Source: an uncultured bacterium
Lineage (GTDB): Bacteria > Bacillota > Clostridia > Lachnospirales > Lachnospiraceae
Direction: 5' to 3'
Assembly: GCA_947177425.1 (NCBI GenBank)
Contig: CAMWUN010000036.1
Location: forward strand, 1 to 35,836
DNA: 35,836 nucleotides
Position 1 is the stretch's first letter. Each line of letters starts with the position of its first letter. Below are positions 16,612-24,429 of the stretch, in pieces. The notes under the pieces are model-generated. The model was not told where the DNA came from. It did no database searches and was given only the letters and a program-made list of their open reading frames with translations. A program made the position numbers and the translations under genes.

Positions 16612-16967
16612 ATTACCCGCTCTACCTCCTCTGCCCTCTTCGCAAGCAAAATAAGAATCCTCCCCACACGTTCCCTGTATCCCCTTTCAAAGGCATTTAA
16701 CGGAATGATACCGTTTCCAATCTCATCGCTGATCAGGATACAATCCTCAAATTCATTCAAAAATGTCTCTATTTCCTTTTCCGGATATCCTCCATCCAAA
16801 ATACGGTTCTTAACCCAATGATGGAGATGATCAATTACCACCGTTTTCTGTTCTGATACTGTATGATCCGGCAAAATCCCGTCCCACACCTCGTCTTTCT
16901 GTAACCCGTATTTTTCCAGTACATACGAAAGCTTCCCCTGTGCATAACCGCCTATTACCAGTTTCAT
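16584..16967 (-). CDS. Short CobU-like (adenosylcobinamide kinase-related) protein
   Basis: This 127-residue protein has the outline of CobU but is clearly shortened. KLVIGGYAQGKLSYVLEKYG stands where the GGSGSGKS P-loop should be and lacks the usual serine after glycine-lysine. ILISDEIGNGIIPLNAFER corresponds to the V-S-N-E-V-G-x-G-I-V-P motif, and YRERVGRILILLAKRAEEVE followed by RVICGIG matches the C-terminal segment. The guanylylation-site histidine region (I-x-x-H-x-x-x-R) is missing. The intact CobU at 17893-18423 supplies the known activities, so this copy may have a structural, regulatory or different kinase role. TGGAGG lies six bases before ATG 16967, and the start overlaps the cobS stop by four bases. 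The family link is good; the function is uncertain. Confidence 0.75.
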   Translation of the reverse strand: MKLVIGGYAQGKLSYVLEKYGLQKDEVWDGILPDHTVSEQKTVVIDHLHHWVKNRILDGGYPEKEIETFLNEFEDCILISDEIGNGIIPLNAFERGYRERVGRILILLAKRAEEVERVICGIGQKIK

Positions 16968-17734
16968 CTTAACCTCCATAATGAAAGCATTGCTGCTATC
17001 ACAATCATGCAGATCTCACAAATCAGGACAAAATACCCTGCTGTATCGCCTGTGATACCGCCAAACTCTTTTTTGCTCCGGCAAAAATAATAGATAAGCG
17101 CTAATATAGCTGCTGCCACAACCACCAAACCTGCCGAAAGCGACCAGAAAAGCATGAATCCGATACATGCTGCGCTCTGTAAATACAGTGAACCTTTCAC
17201 AATCCTCTTCTGGGAACTGTCTGCAAAGAGGTAAAGCGTTCCGTCTTTTTTTGCCAGCGGAAAGGAAACTGCGCTGATGCCGCATAGACACCGAGAGAGG
17301 AAAAAGCTGCTGCATACGATTTTTAACATCACATTACTTTCTACTTCTGAAAACGCCCCCAGATAAACTAACCCATAGACCGCCAGCATAATAACCGCAA
17401 AGGCTCCAATATGGGAATCCTTCAAAATTTCCAGTTTTCTTTCCTTCGGGCTGTAGGAATGCAGGGCATCCATCGTATCCATAAAGCCATCCACATGAAT
17501 TCCCCCTGTAATGAAAAGCGGGATTGCCGCATCTACCGCAGTTCGACACAAAATACCGATATGATAGTAGTTACACAGTTCATTCCAGAAATAAATGCCT
17601 ACGCCAATCAGTGCCCCAACCCATGGGAAGAAGCAGAAAATGTACTTCATATCCTCTTCTTTCCACTTAAACTGAGGAACCGGAATTTTAGAATACATGG
17701 AAACTGCTATGAAAAAGGATTTGATTACTTGCAT
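16964..17734 (-). CDS. cobS: Cobalamin 5'-phosphate synthase CobS
   Basis: CobS joins adenosylcobinamide-GDP with alpha-ribazole (phosphate) in the membrane, the last assembly step. The catalytic acidic motif is ITGGIHVDGFMDTMDALHSY, preceded by a motif-poor first span FFIAVSMYSKIPVPQF that is typical of the family start, and followed by LKDSHIGAFAVIMLAVYGLV. About six hydrophobic segments are visible in 256 residues, the usual size. AGGAGAGAG precedes ATG 17734. It is separated from cobU by a 144-bp inverted-repeat element and overlaps the short CobU-like gene downstream. Confidence 0.95.
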   Translation of the reverse strand: MQVIKSFFIAVSMYSKIPVPQFKWKEEDMKYIFCFFPWVGALIGVGIYFWNELCNYYHIGILCRTAVDAAIPLFITGGIHVDGFMDTMDALHSYSPKERKLEILKDSHIGAFAVIMLAVYGLVYLGAFSEVESNVMLKIVCSSFFLSRCLCGISAVSFPLAKKDGTLYLFADSSQKRIVKGSLYLQSAACIGFMLFWSLSAGLVVVAAAILALIYYFCRSKKEFGGITGDTAGYFVLICEICMIVIAAMLSLWRLR

Positions 17735-17753
17735 TTCTCTCTCCTTACTGTTT

Positions 17754-17897
17754 TATAGTGAACGACAAAAATTTTTGTTTTTGGCGTTCACTGCGCCGAT
17801 TTTTGCTGCGTGTAAACGCAGATTCTACCTTGCAAAAATCGTGCGCATCCCCCGGAGGGATTATAGTGAAGGACAAATTCTTTTGTCGTTCACTATA
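17754..17897. repeat. 144-bp inverted-repeat element between cobU and cobS
   Basis: The ends tatagtgaacgacaaaa (17754-17770) and ttttgtcgttcactata (17881-17897) are perfect 17-bp reverse complements. Internally gatttttgc pairs with gcaaaaatc. The right end covers the last bases of cobU including its stop codon, and the element nearly fills the gap to cobS. The transcript would form a long hairpin at this junction. It encodes no protein. Confidence 0.8.
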
Positions 17898-18423
17898 TGA
17901 CTACCGGAATCCCGGCCACTACTTCCACTACCCGATCTGCCATAGCTGCCAGCCTTTGATTGATTTCTCCCATTGCATGAATATAGTCCATGGTCGTCTG
18001 GTCATAGACGATTCCGTCCTCAAATATGTTGTTGCTGACTACCACAAGATTTGTTGTATTTTCCTTTAGCTTTCTAAGGCCGCTGACAACGTTTTCTACC
18101 ACCTGCATTTCCAACCGGGGCCTCTCTCCTGCAAACATCTCATTGGCAGTCAGGTTTGAAATACACTCCAATAAAACCGTTTTCTTCCCTCCATCCATCT
18201 TTTCAAGAGATCTTCCTATTGACCTGGGTTGCTCAATGGTAAGAAAACCTTTTCCGCTTCTGAGTTTCCTATGCCTCTCAATTTTCTTTTGCCCTTCCTC
18301 GTCAAAAACCTGCATGGTCGCCAGATAATATTTTTTCATGTCTTCCTCAAAAACAGAGCAGACAGCTTCCTCCGCATAAGAAGATTTTCCGCTCCCGCTC
18401 CCTCCAATGACCAGAATCATCAT
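17893..18423 (-). CDS. cobU: Adenosylcobinamide kinase / adenosylcobinamide-phosphate guanylyltransferase CobU
   Basis: CobU phosphorylates adenosylcobinamide and then transfers GMP, preparing it for CobS. The P-loop is MILVIGGSGSGKSSYAEEAV at the start. The histidine of the guanylylated intermediate is expected in KKIERHRKLRSGKGFLTIEQ near residue 56. VLLECISNLTANEMF is Walker-B-like, LVVVSNNIFEDGIVYDQTT corresponds to the V-S-N-E-V-G region (here N-N-I-F), and the C-terminal segment is YIHAMGEINQRLAAMADRVV. At 177 residues it is full length. The frame extends to a TTG at 18432, but ATG 18423 (or the next codon) with AAAGG upstream is preferred. It follows cobT directly. Confidence 0.93.
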   Translation of the reverse strand: MMILVIGGSGSGKSSYAEEAVCSVFEEDMKKYYLATMQVFDEEGQKKIERHRKLRSGKGFLTIEQPRSIGRSLEKMDGGKKTVLLECISNLTANEMFAGERPRLEMQVVENVVSGLRKLKENTTNLVVVSNNIFEDGIVYDQTTMDYIHAMGEINQRLAAMADRVVEVVAGIPVVI

Positions 18424-18428
18424 CGCTA

Positions 18429-19484
18429 TCAATACCTTTCATATGGTTTTACCTGAATGTCCGAAAACAAAGTTCTTCCCCGATAAACACGAAGCGCCAT
18501 GTCAAGAAGCGAGAACATCATAACCGCGCCCGTTCCTTCTCCCAAAGCCAGACCTGCATCTATCACAGGCTCCAGGCGCAGCTCCCTCATCAGCCTTTCC
18601 ACTGCCGGCTCTTTCCCTTTATGGGAAGGAATCAAATACTGTACAGTTCCCGGCACAAGCCTTTCGGCAAGTAATGCCGCTGTCATACTGATTACCCCGT
18701 CCAGAACCACCGGTACATGGAAGATTCCACCGCCGATACAGACACCCGCAAGCCCTGCAATATCCAATCCTCCCACTGTTTCCAGTATCTTTAAGGGCTT
18801 TGCCTCATACAGCTTATATTTTTGGATTGCTTCTGTAATAATCTGTCTTTTATGGCATAGCTTCTCATCACAAAGCCCTGCGCCTCTTCCTGTCACTGCA
18901 TCCGCTTCGCATCCTAAGAGCGACGCTGTTACAGCGCTGCTTGTAGTGGTATTTCCAATTCCCATCTCACCCGTGGCAAGAATGTGATAGCCTTTCTGCT
19001 TACAATCTTCTACTATTTCTATCCCGGTAAAAATTGCACTCATTGCCTCCTCACTGGTCATAGCTGGAGTGATCCTGAAATTCCGGGTGCCGCAGCGGAT
19101 TTTTCGATTCAGTACCCCTGGTATCTGTTCCTTTGTACCTATTCCGATATCTACCGGAATCGTATCTGCCCCAATGGCTGCTGCCATTTTCCCCACTGAG
19201 GAAGCACCTGTTGCCATCTTTTTTGCAACTGCTGCCGTAACCTCCTGACCAGACTGACTGATACCTTCCTCCACAATGCCATTATCCGCACACATGATAA
19301 TGACCGCTTTTTTTGAGAGATCTATTTCCTCCGTACCCAAAATAGCGCCAATCTGTGCTATAAGAGTTTCGAATCTGCCCATTCCGTCAAGTGGCTTCGC
19401 TATCTGGTCCCAATTCTCCAATACTTTCTTATGTATTTCTTTATCTGGCTGCTCTATCAACAGCTTATCCAAATCTTTTTCCAC
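18429..19484 (-). CDS. cobT: Nicotinate-nucleotide-dimethylbenzimidazole phosphoribosyltransferase CobT
   Basis: CobT activates the lower-ligand base by making its alpha-ribotide. Diagnostic segments are KPLDGMGRFETLIAQIGAIL, VIIMCADNGIVEEGISQSGQ, ATGEMGIGNTTTSSAVTASL and YLIPSHKGKEPAVERL, with the catalytic Glu in ALGEGTGAVMMFSLLDMALR. I choose GTG 19484 as start because TGGAGGATTA precedes it closely. An ATG at 19505 adds seven residues and lies inside the upstream repeat. The resulting 351 residues is the family length. The ribosome binding site itself lies in the end of the repeat copy at 19491-19567. The base used as lower ligand cannot be told from the sequence. Confidence 0.95.
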   Translation of the reverse strand: MEKDLDKLLIEQPDKEIHKKVLENWDQIAKPLDGMGRFETLIAQIGAILGTEEIDLSKKAVIIMCADNGIVEEGISQSGQEVTAAVAKKMATGASSVGKMAAAIGADTIPVDIGIGTKEQIPGVLNRKIRCGTRNFRITPAMTSEEAMSAIFTGIEIVEDCKQKGYHILATGEMGIGNTTTSSAVTASLLGCEADAVTGRGAGLCDEKLCHKRQIITEAIQKYKLYEAKPLKILETVGGLDIAGLAGVCIGGGIFHVPVVLDGVISMTAALLAERLVPGTVQYLIPSHKGKEPAVERLMRELRLEPVIDAGLALGEGTGAVMMFSLLDMALRVYRGRTLFSDIQVKPYERY

Positions 19485-19490
19485 ACTAAT

Positions 19491-19567
19491 CCTCCATGCT
19501 TCCAACAGCCTTCAAATTTGGGCGTGAGCACAAATTTGTTGATTAAAAAATTTTAATTTTTCAATCT
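19491..19567. repeat. Intergenic hairpin repeat, copy A1 (cbiP-cobT junction)
   Basis: This 77-bp stretch is about 85% identical to 23081-23156 in the same operon. On either strand it ends in a stem built from gattaaaaaatt and aatttttcaatc, and contains two copies of the self-complementary caaatttg. It lies directly after the cbiP stop and carries the GGAGG used by cobT. It could be an RNA stabiliser, an attenuator or a small mobile repeat. Confidence 0.75.
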
Positions 19568-19568
19568 G

Positions 19569-21053
19569 TTACCTAATATGCGCTTCTCTGAGCATTCCAT
19601 AGATTTCCTCCATATTCAGATATTCCGATAAGATATCCGCCAGCTTATCATATTGCTTTTCTTTATAATCCCTGTAATCCATACAGTTTCCATTCTCTGT
19701 ACCAGTGAGGGTAATACCGAGGGTAATACCCTTTTTCTCAGCCAGTGTATTTACAAGGGCAGATGCAATCATGCCTCTGTCAAATATCCCATGGACATAA
19801 GTTCCGTACACATTTTTATTTTCTCCGGTCACAAATACCGTTCCTCTTTCCCCACTGCTGCCCATATGGATCTCATACCCTTCAAAATCAAGCCCTGCAA
19901 GTGCGGAAAAAATCCCATCCATCTGGTTTATGGTTCCATGTACCTGACGGCGTACCTTTTCACGATGCAGCCGGGTAGTAACCGACAGCAAACCCATCCC
20001 TCTCATGGTTCCTCCCATCTCCATCCCTTCCGGATCGGAAATTTCTTTCCCCAGCATCTGGTATCCCCCACAGATGCCGCAGACCGGTATTTTTTCCGCC
20101 AGCCTTTTCACCGCATCTGCCAGCCCGTTTTGGTACATCCATTCCAAATCATCCATGGTATTTTTACTGCCGGGCAGAAAGACCAGATCCGGATCTCCTA
20201 ATGCCCCCACAGATGTGACATAGCGGACAGATACCTCCGGTATCTGCTCAAACACATTGAAATCCGTAAAATTAGAGATTCTGGGATACCGGATGACCGC
20301 CAGGTCAACCTTCCCTTTTTCCTTTCTATCAAATCGTTCTGTCAGAGAATCCTCATCTTCCAGATCTATTTCCATATAAGGGACAATTCCGGTTACCGGA
20401 ATACCTCCCTTCTCTTCCAATATTTCAATCCCGGAATCAAGAAGCGATGCATCTCCCCTGAATTTATTGATGATAAGCCCTTTTACCCTTTCTTTTTCTT
20501 CTTTAGTCAGCAGGAGCAATGTTCCAAGGAGCTGTGCAAATACGCCGCCTCTGTCAATGTCTCCTACCAGAAGCACCGGTGCATCAACAATCTCTGCCAG
20601 TCCCATATTGACAATATCATTCTCACGCAGATTGATCTCCGCCGGGCTTCCCGCTCCCTCAATGACAATAATGTCTGCCATCTCATTAAGCCTGCGGAAT
20701 GCTTTTATAATATCCGGAACCAGCTTTCGTTTATAAACAAAATATTCCCTTGCACTCATATTTCCAAGGACTTTTCCGTTTACAATCACCTGCGATCCAG
20801 TATGGTTTGTAGGTTTTAACAAAATCGGATTCATGCAGACCAGCGGGCTAATCCCTGCTGCTTCTGCCTGCATGACCTGCGCTCTCCCCATTTCAAGCCC
20901 TTCTGCTGTCACAAAAGAATTGAGTGCCATATTTTGGGATTTAAAAGGAGCCACCCTGTATCCGTCCCGCTTTATAATTCTGCAAAGCCCCGCCACCAGA
21001 AGACTTTTTCCTGCACCGGACATTGTTCCCTGAACCATGATCACCTTTGCCAT
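19569..21053 (-). CDS. cbiP: Cobyric acid synthase CbiP (CobQ)
   Basis: CbiP performs the four remaining glutamine- and ATP-dependent amidations that give cobyric acid. The N-terminal ATP domain has [20 protein letters not shown] and [41 protein letters not shown] and [17 protein letters not shown] are hallmark motifs. The glutaminase domain has [16 protein letters not shown], the nucleophile Cys in [15 protein letters not shown], and the His in [13 protein letters not shown] 21053 with CGAGGATAAAT upstream gives 494 residues and the family N-terminus. The longer frame to 21116 adds 21 residues read from the intergenic hairpins and is unlikely. It is the first core pathway gene after the transport genes. 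Confidence 0.96.
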   Translation of the reverse strand: MAKVIMVQGTMSGAGKSLLVAGLCRIIKRDGYRVAPFKSQNMALNSFVTAEGLEMGRAQVMQAEAAGISPLVCMNPILLKPTNHTGSQVIVNGKVLGNMSAREYFVYKRKLVPDIIKAFRRLNEMADIIVIEGAGSPAEINLRENDIVNMGLAEIVDAPVLLVGDIDRGGVFAQLLGTLLLLTKEEKERVKGLIINKFRGDASLLDSGIEILEEKGGIPVTGIVPYMEIDLEDEDSLTERFDRKEKGKVDLAVIRYPRISNFTDFNVFEQIPEVSVRYVTSVGALGDPDLVFLPGSKNTMDDLEWMYQNGLADAVKRLAEKIPVCGICGGYQMLGKEISDPEGMEMGGTMRGMGLLSVTTRLHREKVRRQVHGTINQMDGIFSALAGLDFEGYEIHMGSSGERGTVFVTGENKNVYGTYVHGIFDRGMIASALVNTLAEKKGITLGITLTGTENGNCMDYRDYKEKQYDKLADILSEYLNMEEIYGMLREAHIR

Positions 21054-21068
21054 ATTTATCCTCGTTTC

Positions 21069-21149
21069 TGCACGTTTTTTTGTGCATAATGGAGTTTGTG
21101 GATGCCATGAAGACACAAACTCTGGATTGAAAATTGAAAATTTTCAATC
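21069..21149. repeat. Three consecutive hairpins between ATPase gene and cbiP
   Basis: Three small inverted repeats follow one another: tgcac/gtgca around a T-rich loop (21069-21086), gagtttgtg/cacaaactc (21092-21122) and gattgaaaatt/aattttcaatc (21125-21149). The last is the same kind of stem as in copies A1 and A2. The block starts right after the ATPase stop and ends before the cbiP ribosome binding site. Confidence 0.65.
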
Positions 21150-21941
21150 TTACCTCCATTCCATCATCTGCCTGATATAGGCAAGGAGTTTTGGATTTCC
21201 CGGAAAACTGCTTTCATTCATACCAAAAAGCTGCTCCATAAAGCCTGCTTTAAAAATTTCCTCCGGCGAGCCGAACCTTTCCGCATACTCTCCCCTAAGG
21301 CAAAGTATTTTGTCAGAAATAATCTTTGCAAGTTCTAATTCATGCAAAGACATAATAACCGTAAGTCCCTTTTTTTCTCTCATTTCCTGTAGTATAGATA
21401 AAAATTCCAGCTTATATCTGATATCCAGATAGGAAGTCGGCTCGTCTAATATCACAATTTCCGGCTCCTGACAGATTGCCCTTGCCAACATTACCCTTTG
21501 CCTTTGCCCGTCGCTGATCCTTTCAAATTCCTGTCCACAAATATCTGTAATATGCGTAAGTTCCATTACTTCATCAACAATACGCTCATCCTCCTTTGAC
21601 AGTACGCCAAACCAGCCTGTATAAGGGTATCTTCCCGTTGCCACCACGTCCCGGCAGCTTTTCATTTCTGCCCTTAGCTTCTCGGTAAATACCACTGACA
21701 TTTTTTTTGCCAGTTCTCCCGCTTTCATTTCTGCCAGATTATTTTCTTCCAAATATACCTTTCCGCCCAGCAGCCGCAGTTGCCCGGCAATGCTTTTTAA
21801 AACTGTGGATTTCCCTGCGCCATTCGGACCGATCAGCGTTAAGATTTCCCCTCTGGGCAGATTAATTTCCATGTCTTTGATCAGAGGTTCCCCATCATAC
21901 CCTACACACATTTTTTTTGCGGAAAAAAAGTAATTTTTCAT
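21150..21941 (-). CDS. btuD: ABC transporter ATPase, BtuD/FecE type
   Basis: This is the energy-coupling subunit of the B12/metal-chelate importer encoded with the next two genes. The Walker A is LTLIGPNGAGKSTVLKSIAG near residue 36. The signature is FERISDGQRQRVMLARAICQ, where S-D-G replaces the usual S-G-G. The Walker B is PEIVILDEPTSYLDIRYKLE, and the H-loop is VIMSLHELELAK. It has 263 residues. GGGATGG precedes ATG 21941. Because it lies in an operon under a cobalamin riboswitch, cobalamin or another corrinoid is the likely substrate; haem, cobalt or iron chelates are alternatives because the family shares its folds. The symbol reflects context, not a tested function. Confidence 0.88.
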   Translation of the reverse strand: MKNYFFSAKKMCVGYDGEPLIKDMEINLPRGEILTLIGPNGAGKSTVLKSIAGQLRLLGGKVYLEENNLAEMKAGELAKKMSVVFTEKLRAEMKSCRDVVATGRYPYTGWFGVLSKEDERIVDEVMELTHITDICGQEFERISDGQRQRVMLARAICQEPEIVILDEPTSYLDIRYKLEFLSILQEMREKKGLTVIMSLHELELAKIISDKILCLRGEYAERFGSPEEIFKAGFMEQLFGMNESSFPGNPKLLAYIRQMMEWR

Positions 21942-21993
21942 GTCACCATCCCTATTTACACCATACCAGAAGAATCGCTCCAGCGATTCTTCG

Positions 21994-22053
21994 AGAGATG
22001 ACTTAGATATTCTTAGACGGCGTATTTTGACGTCTTAGAATATCTTCATCTCT
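21994..22053. repeat. Intergenic hairpin repeat, copy B1 (permease-ATPase junction)
   Basis: A 60-bp near-perfect palindrome that opens agagatgacttagat and closes atatcttcatctct, with the central loop near gcgtattttga. It begins at the permease stop codon (the stop is within the arm). A second copy lies at 24367-24426. The two copies differ at a few places in the stem by paired changes. A further hairpin, agaatcgct/agcgattct, lies beside it at 21971-21990. Confidence 0.8.
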
Positions 22054-23050
22054 TTGCTACCACCCATAACACCACAGGAGCTCCAAAGATAGCTGTTACC
22101 GTACTGATACTAAGTTCCGTGGGCGCTAACATCGTCCTGGCAAGCAGATCACAAAACAGGCAGAAAACACTCCCTCCCAGAAAACAGGACGGTATCATCC
22201 AGATGGGGTCCGCTGTATGAAGAAGCCTTTTGACCAAATGCGGTGCTGCAATTCCTACAAAGGAAATCGGGCCTGCAAATGCTACAATACACGCAGATAA
22301 AATACTGGAGAAAATCACGATACATACCCGAAGCAGACGTAAGTTAACACCTGCATTCCGGGCATAAGCGTCTCCCAGCCGGTAAGCATCAAGGGGTTTT
22401 GACATAAGAAAAACTGCAAGAAATGTCATGAAAACCACCACTGCCATAACCTTTACATTCTCCCAGGTCATTCCGGAAAAACTTCCCCTTGACCAGTTAT
22501 GCAGATTTACAATATCTGCATCATCTGCAAAAGTGACAACTAATTCCGTTATTGCAGAACAGATATAGCCAATCATAACGCCGCTTACCACCAGCATTGA
22601 CATACTGCTGACCCTGTTCGAGAGCAAAAGTACAAATCCCATGGAAAGCATAGCGCCGATAAATGCCCCAAGGATCATAGCTCCTGACGTTACCCTGATC
22701 GACCTGCCAAGAAGAAAAACCATGATAAGAGCAACCACCATTTTAGCACCGGAAGAAATCCCCAAAACAAACGGACCTGCAATAGGATTGTTAAAAAATG
22801 TCTGCAAAAGATATCCCGCAAGTGACAATGCTCCCCCCAGGATCAAAACCGCCACTGCCCTTGGAAACCTGATGTCCAACAAAATCCTTTTAAGGGTTTC
22901 ATCATCTCCGCTTCCGGCAAATATTTTTATCATATCAAGCAGCGTAATCCTGATACTCCCAATACAGATATTTAAAATAACAAAGACAGCAGTACATATT
23001 CCGAGTAAAAGAAACACTGTCATATATCTGTTCTTTTTGTTTTCCTGCAT
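22046..23050 (-). CDS. btuC: ABC transporter permease, BtuC/FecCD type
   Basis: The 334-residue integral membrane protein belongs to the FecCD family: RITLLDMIKIFAGS, LLDIRFPRAVAVLILGGALS, LAGYLLQTFFNNPIAGPFVL and LGISSGAKMVVAL near the start. The cytoplasmic coupling segment is AYRLGDAYARNAGVNLRLL near residue 220, and GPISFVGIAAPHLVKRLL is the conserved segment near residue 265. About nine or ten hydrophobic spans are seen. It forms the channel of the importer. ATG 23050 has AAAGG 13 bases upstream, a rather long spacing. Hairpin repeats lie on both sides (copy A2 upstream, B1 downstream). Confidence 0.9.
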   Translation of the reverse strand: MQENKKNRYMTVFLLLGICTAVFVILNICIGSIRITLLDMIKIFAGSGDDETLKRILLDIRFPRAVAVLILGGALSLAGYLLQTFFNNPIAGPFVLGISSGAKMVVALIMVFLLGRSIRVTSGAMILGAFIGAMLSMGFVLLLSNRVSSMSMLVVSGVMIGYICSAITELVVTFADDADIVNLHNWSRGSFSGMTWENVKVMAVVVFMTFLAVFLMSKPLDAYRLGDAYARNAGVNLRLLRVCIVIFSSILSACIVAFAGPISFVGIAAPHLVKRLLHTADPIWMIPSCFLGGSVFCLFCDLLARTMLAPTELSISTVTAIFGAPVVLWVVAKR

Positions 23051-23080
23051 TTAATTCACGATACCTTTCCCTTCCGCTAA

Positions 23081-23156
23081 CCTCCATGCTGTCAATAGCC
23101 CACAAATTTGGGCACAGCACAAATTTGTTGATTGAAAAATTTTAATTTTTCAATCT
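23081..23156. repeat. Intergenic hairpin repeat, copy A2 (binding protein-permease junction)
   Basis: The second copy of the 77-bp repeat seen at 19491-19567. It opens with cctccatgct, contains cacaaatttg twice, and ends in the perfect stem gattgaaaaatt / aatttttcaatc. It starts at the stop codon of the binding-protein gene on the minus strand. As in copy A1, GGAGG stands at its far end, but here it is 40 bases from the next start. Confidence 0.75.
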
Positions 23157-24356
23157 ATCTATATGAAAAAGATAATGCATATCTTCCTTCTCTCCCCGGA
23201 GCATCCCATGAATATCTTCTATCAGATAACCAATGGAGAGAGACTGCTGGTACATATCATTTGTCGTACACCAGACATTTCCTTCCTTAACCGCCTTAAA
23301 ATCCGCCAACACCTCACATTTATCAAGGAGTTCTTCCACACTGGAAATACCGCCGTCTATGGAACTGTTATAAATCAAAAAATCTGCATCTTTTGCCCCG
23401 GAATAAAACTCCTCTATCTGCATATTCATGGTAGAACGCCTTGTTTCCGAATCGCCCAGGTCTTCAAAAATATAGTTTCCGCCTGCAAGCTCTATCATCT
23501 TAGGAACATAATCCGATGACTGCCTTACCTGCACCAGCCCATTAGAGGTGATAAAAAAGAAAGCAACTGTCTTATCTGTTTTTTCATCTGTGCCCACTCT
23601 CTCAAGGATCGCCATTTGCTCCTCAAAAATCTTTTCCGCTTCCTTTTCCTTCCCGAGCAGTGCTCCGTAAAATTTAACCCACTCTACCCTGCCAAGCGGA
23701 TGGGACTCATAACTTGAATACTCTATCAAAACAGGAATTCCAAAATCATCCAGTTTTTCTATCACTTCGGGAGAATGGGAGATCATCATGTTTTCTATGG
23801 CAAGCGTACAATTTTTTGAAACAATCAGCTCGTAATCCGGCTTATTATATTTGCCTGCATAAAGGATATCTCCATTTGCCATAGCCTCCCTTGCCGCTTC
23901 AATATACCATCCATCTTCCTTTTGTCCTGAAAAGGTAATTGCCCCCAGCCCATCCAGTTCACTAAACGCATCCATGGCGGAAGAAGCAACCAGATAAATA
24001 TCCTTTACCGGACGTTTCAGTACTACTACTTTGCCATCCGGAATTTCTCCACCGGGAATTTCTTTCTCCAGATTCTGAGGCACTTCTTTATCTTCAGGTA
24101 CTATAAAAAAACGTGCGCCATCTATTGTTGTTGTCAGAAGGGTATATCCCCCTTCGTAATAATCCACTTTGAAATTTTCGGCATACCGGATTTCCATGCT
24201 TCTTTCATAAACCAGCTCTGCCTCCAATCCCGCATCCGCTTCTATTTCCTCCCTGCCCTCAGATAGGGAGGCAGAATCGGAAGATGGACTGCTGCAGCCA
24301 TAAAGCCACAGCAATCCAACCAAAAGAAAAATAACCGCCTTTTTTCTTCCTCTCAT
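23142..24356 (-). CDS. btuF: ABC transporter substrate-binding lipoprotein, BtuF/FepB type
   Basis: A lipoprotein signal is clear: a charged start, the hydrophobic stretch AVIFLLVGLLWLYGCSS, and the lipobox Cys near residue 21. After a Ser/Glu-rich spacer comes a type III binding-protein fold: VVVLKRPVKDIYLVASSAMD (lobe one start), GKYNKPDYELIVSKNCTLAI, IPVLIEYSSYESHPLGRVEW, VKFYGALLGKEKEAEKIFEE and MIELAGGNYIFEDLG. It captures the substrate on the cell surface for the permease and ATPase that follow. ATG 24356 is preferred over 24362 since GGAG lies six bases before it. The presence of a cobalamin riboswitch upstream points to corrinoids. Hairpin copy B2 lies just upstream and A2 overlaps the stop. 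Confidence 0.9.
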   Translation of the reverse strand: MRGRKKAVIFLLVGLLWLYGCSSPSSDSASLSEGREEIEADAGLEAELVYERSMEIRYAENFKVDYYEGGYTLLTTTIDGARFFIVPEDKEVPQNLEKEIPGGEIPDGKVVVLKRPVKDIYLVASSAMDAFSELDGLGAITFSGQKEDGWYIEAAREAMANGDILYAGKYNKPDYELIVSKNCTLAIENMMISHSPEVIEKLDDFGIPVLIEYSSYESHPLGRVEWVKFYGALLGKEKEAEKIFEEQMAILERVGTDEKTDKTVAFFFITSNGLVQVRQSSDYVPKMIELAGGNYIFEDLGDSETRRSTMNMQIEEFYSGAKDADFLIYNSSIDGGISSVEELLDKCEVLADFKAVKEGNVWCTTNDMYQQSLSIGYLIEDIHGMLRGEKEDMHYLFHIDRLKN

Positions 24357-24366
24357 CTTCATCTCC

Positions 24367-24426
24367 AGAGATGACTTAGATTTTCTTAGATGGCGTATTT
24401 TGTCATCTTAGAAAATCTTCATCTCT
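24367..24426. repeat. Intergenic hairpin repeat, copy B2 (lipoprotein-binding protein junction)
   Basis: The second copy of the 60-bp palindrome at 21994-22053. Relative to that copy, gatattcttagacg becomes gattttcttagatg on the left and cgtcttagaatatc becomes catcttagaaaatc on the right. The changes are matched, so pairing is kept. It lies between the lipoprotein stop and the binding-protein ribosome binding site. Confidence 0.8.
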
Positions 24427-24429
24427 TAT

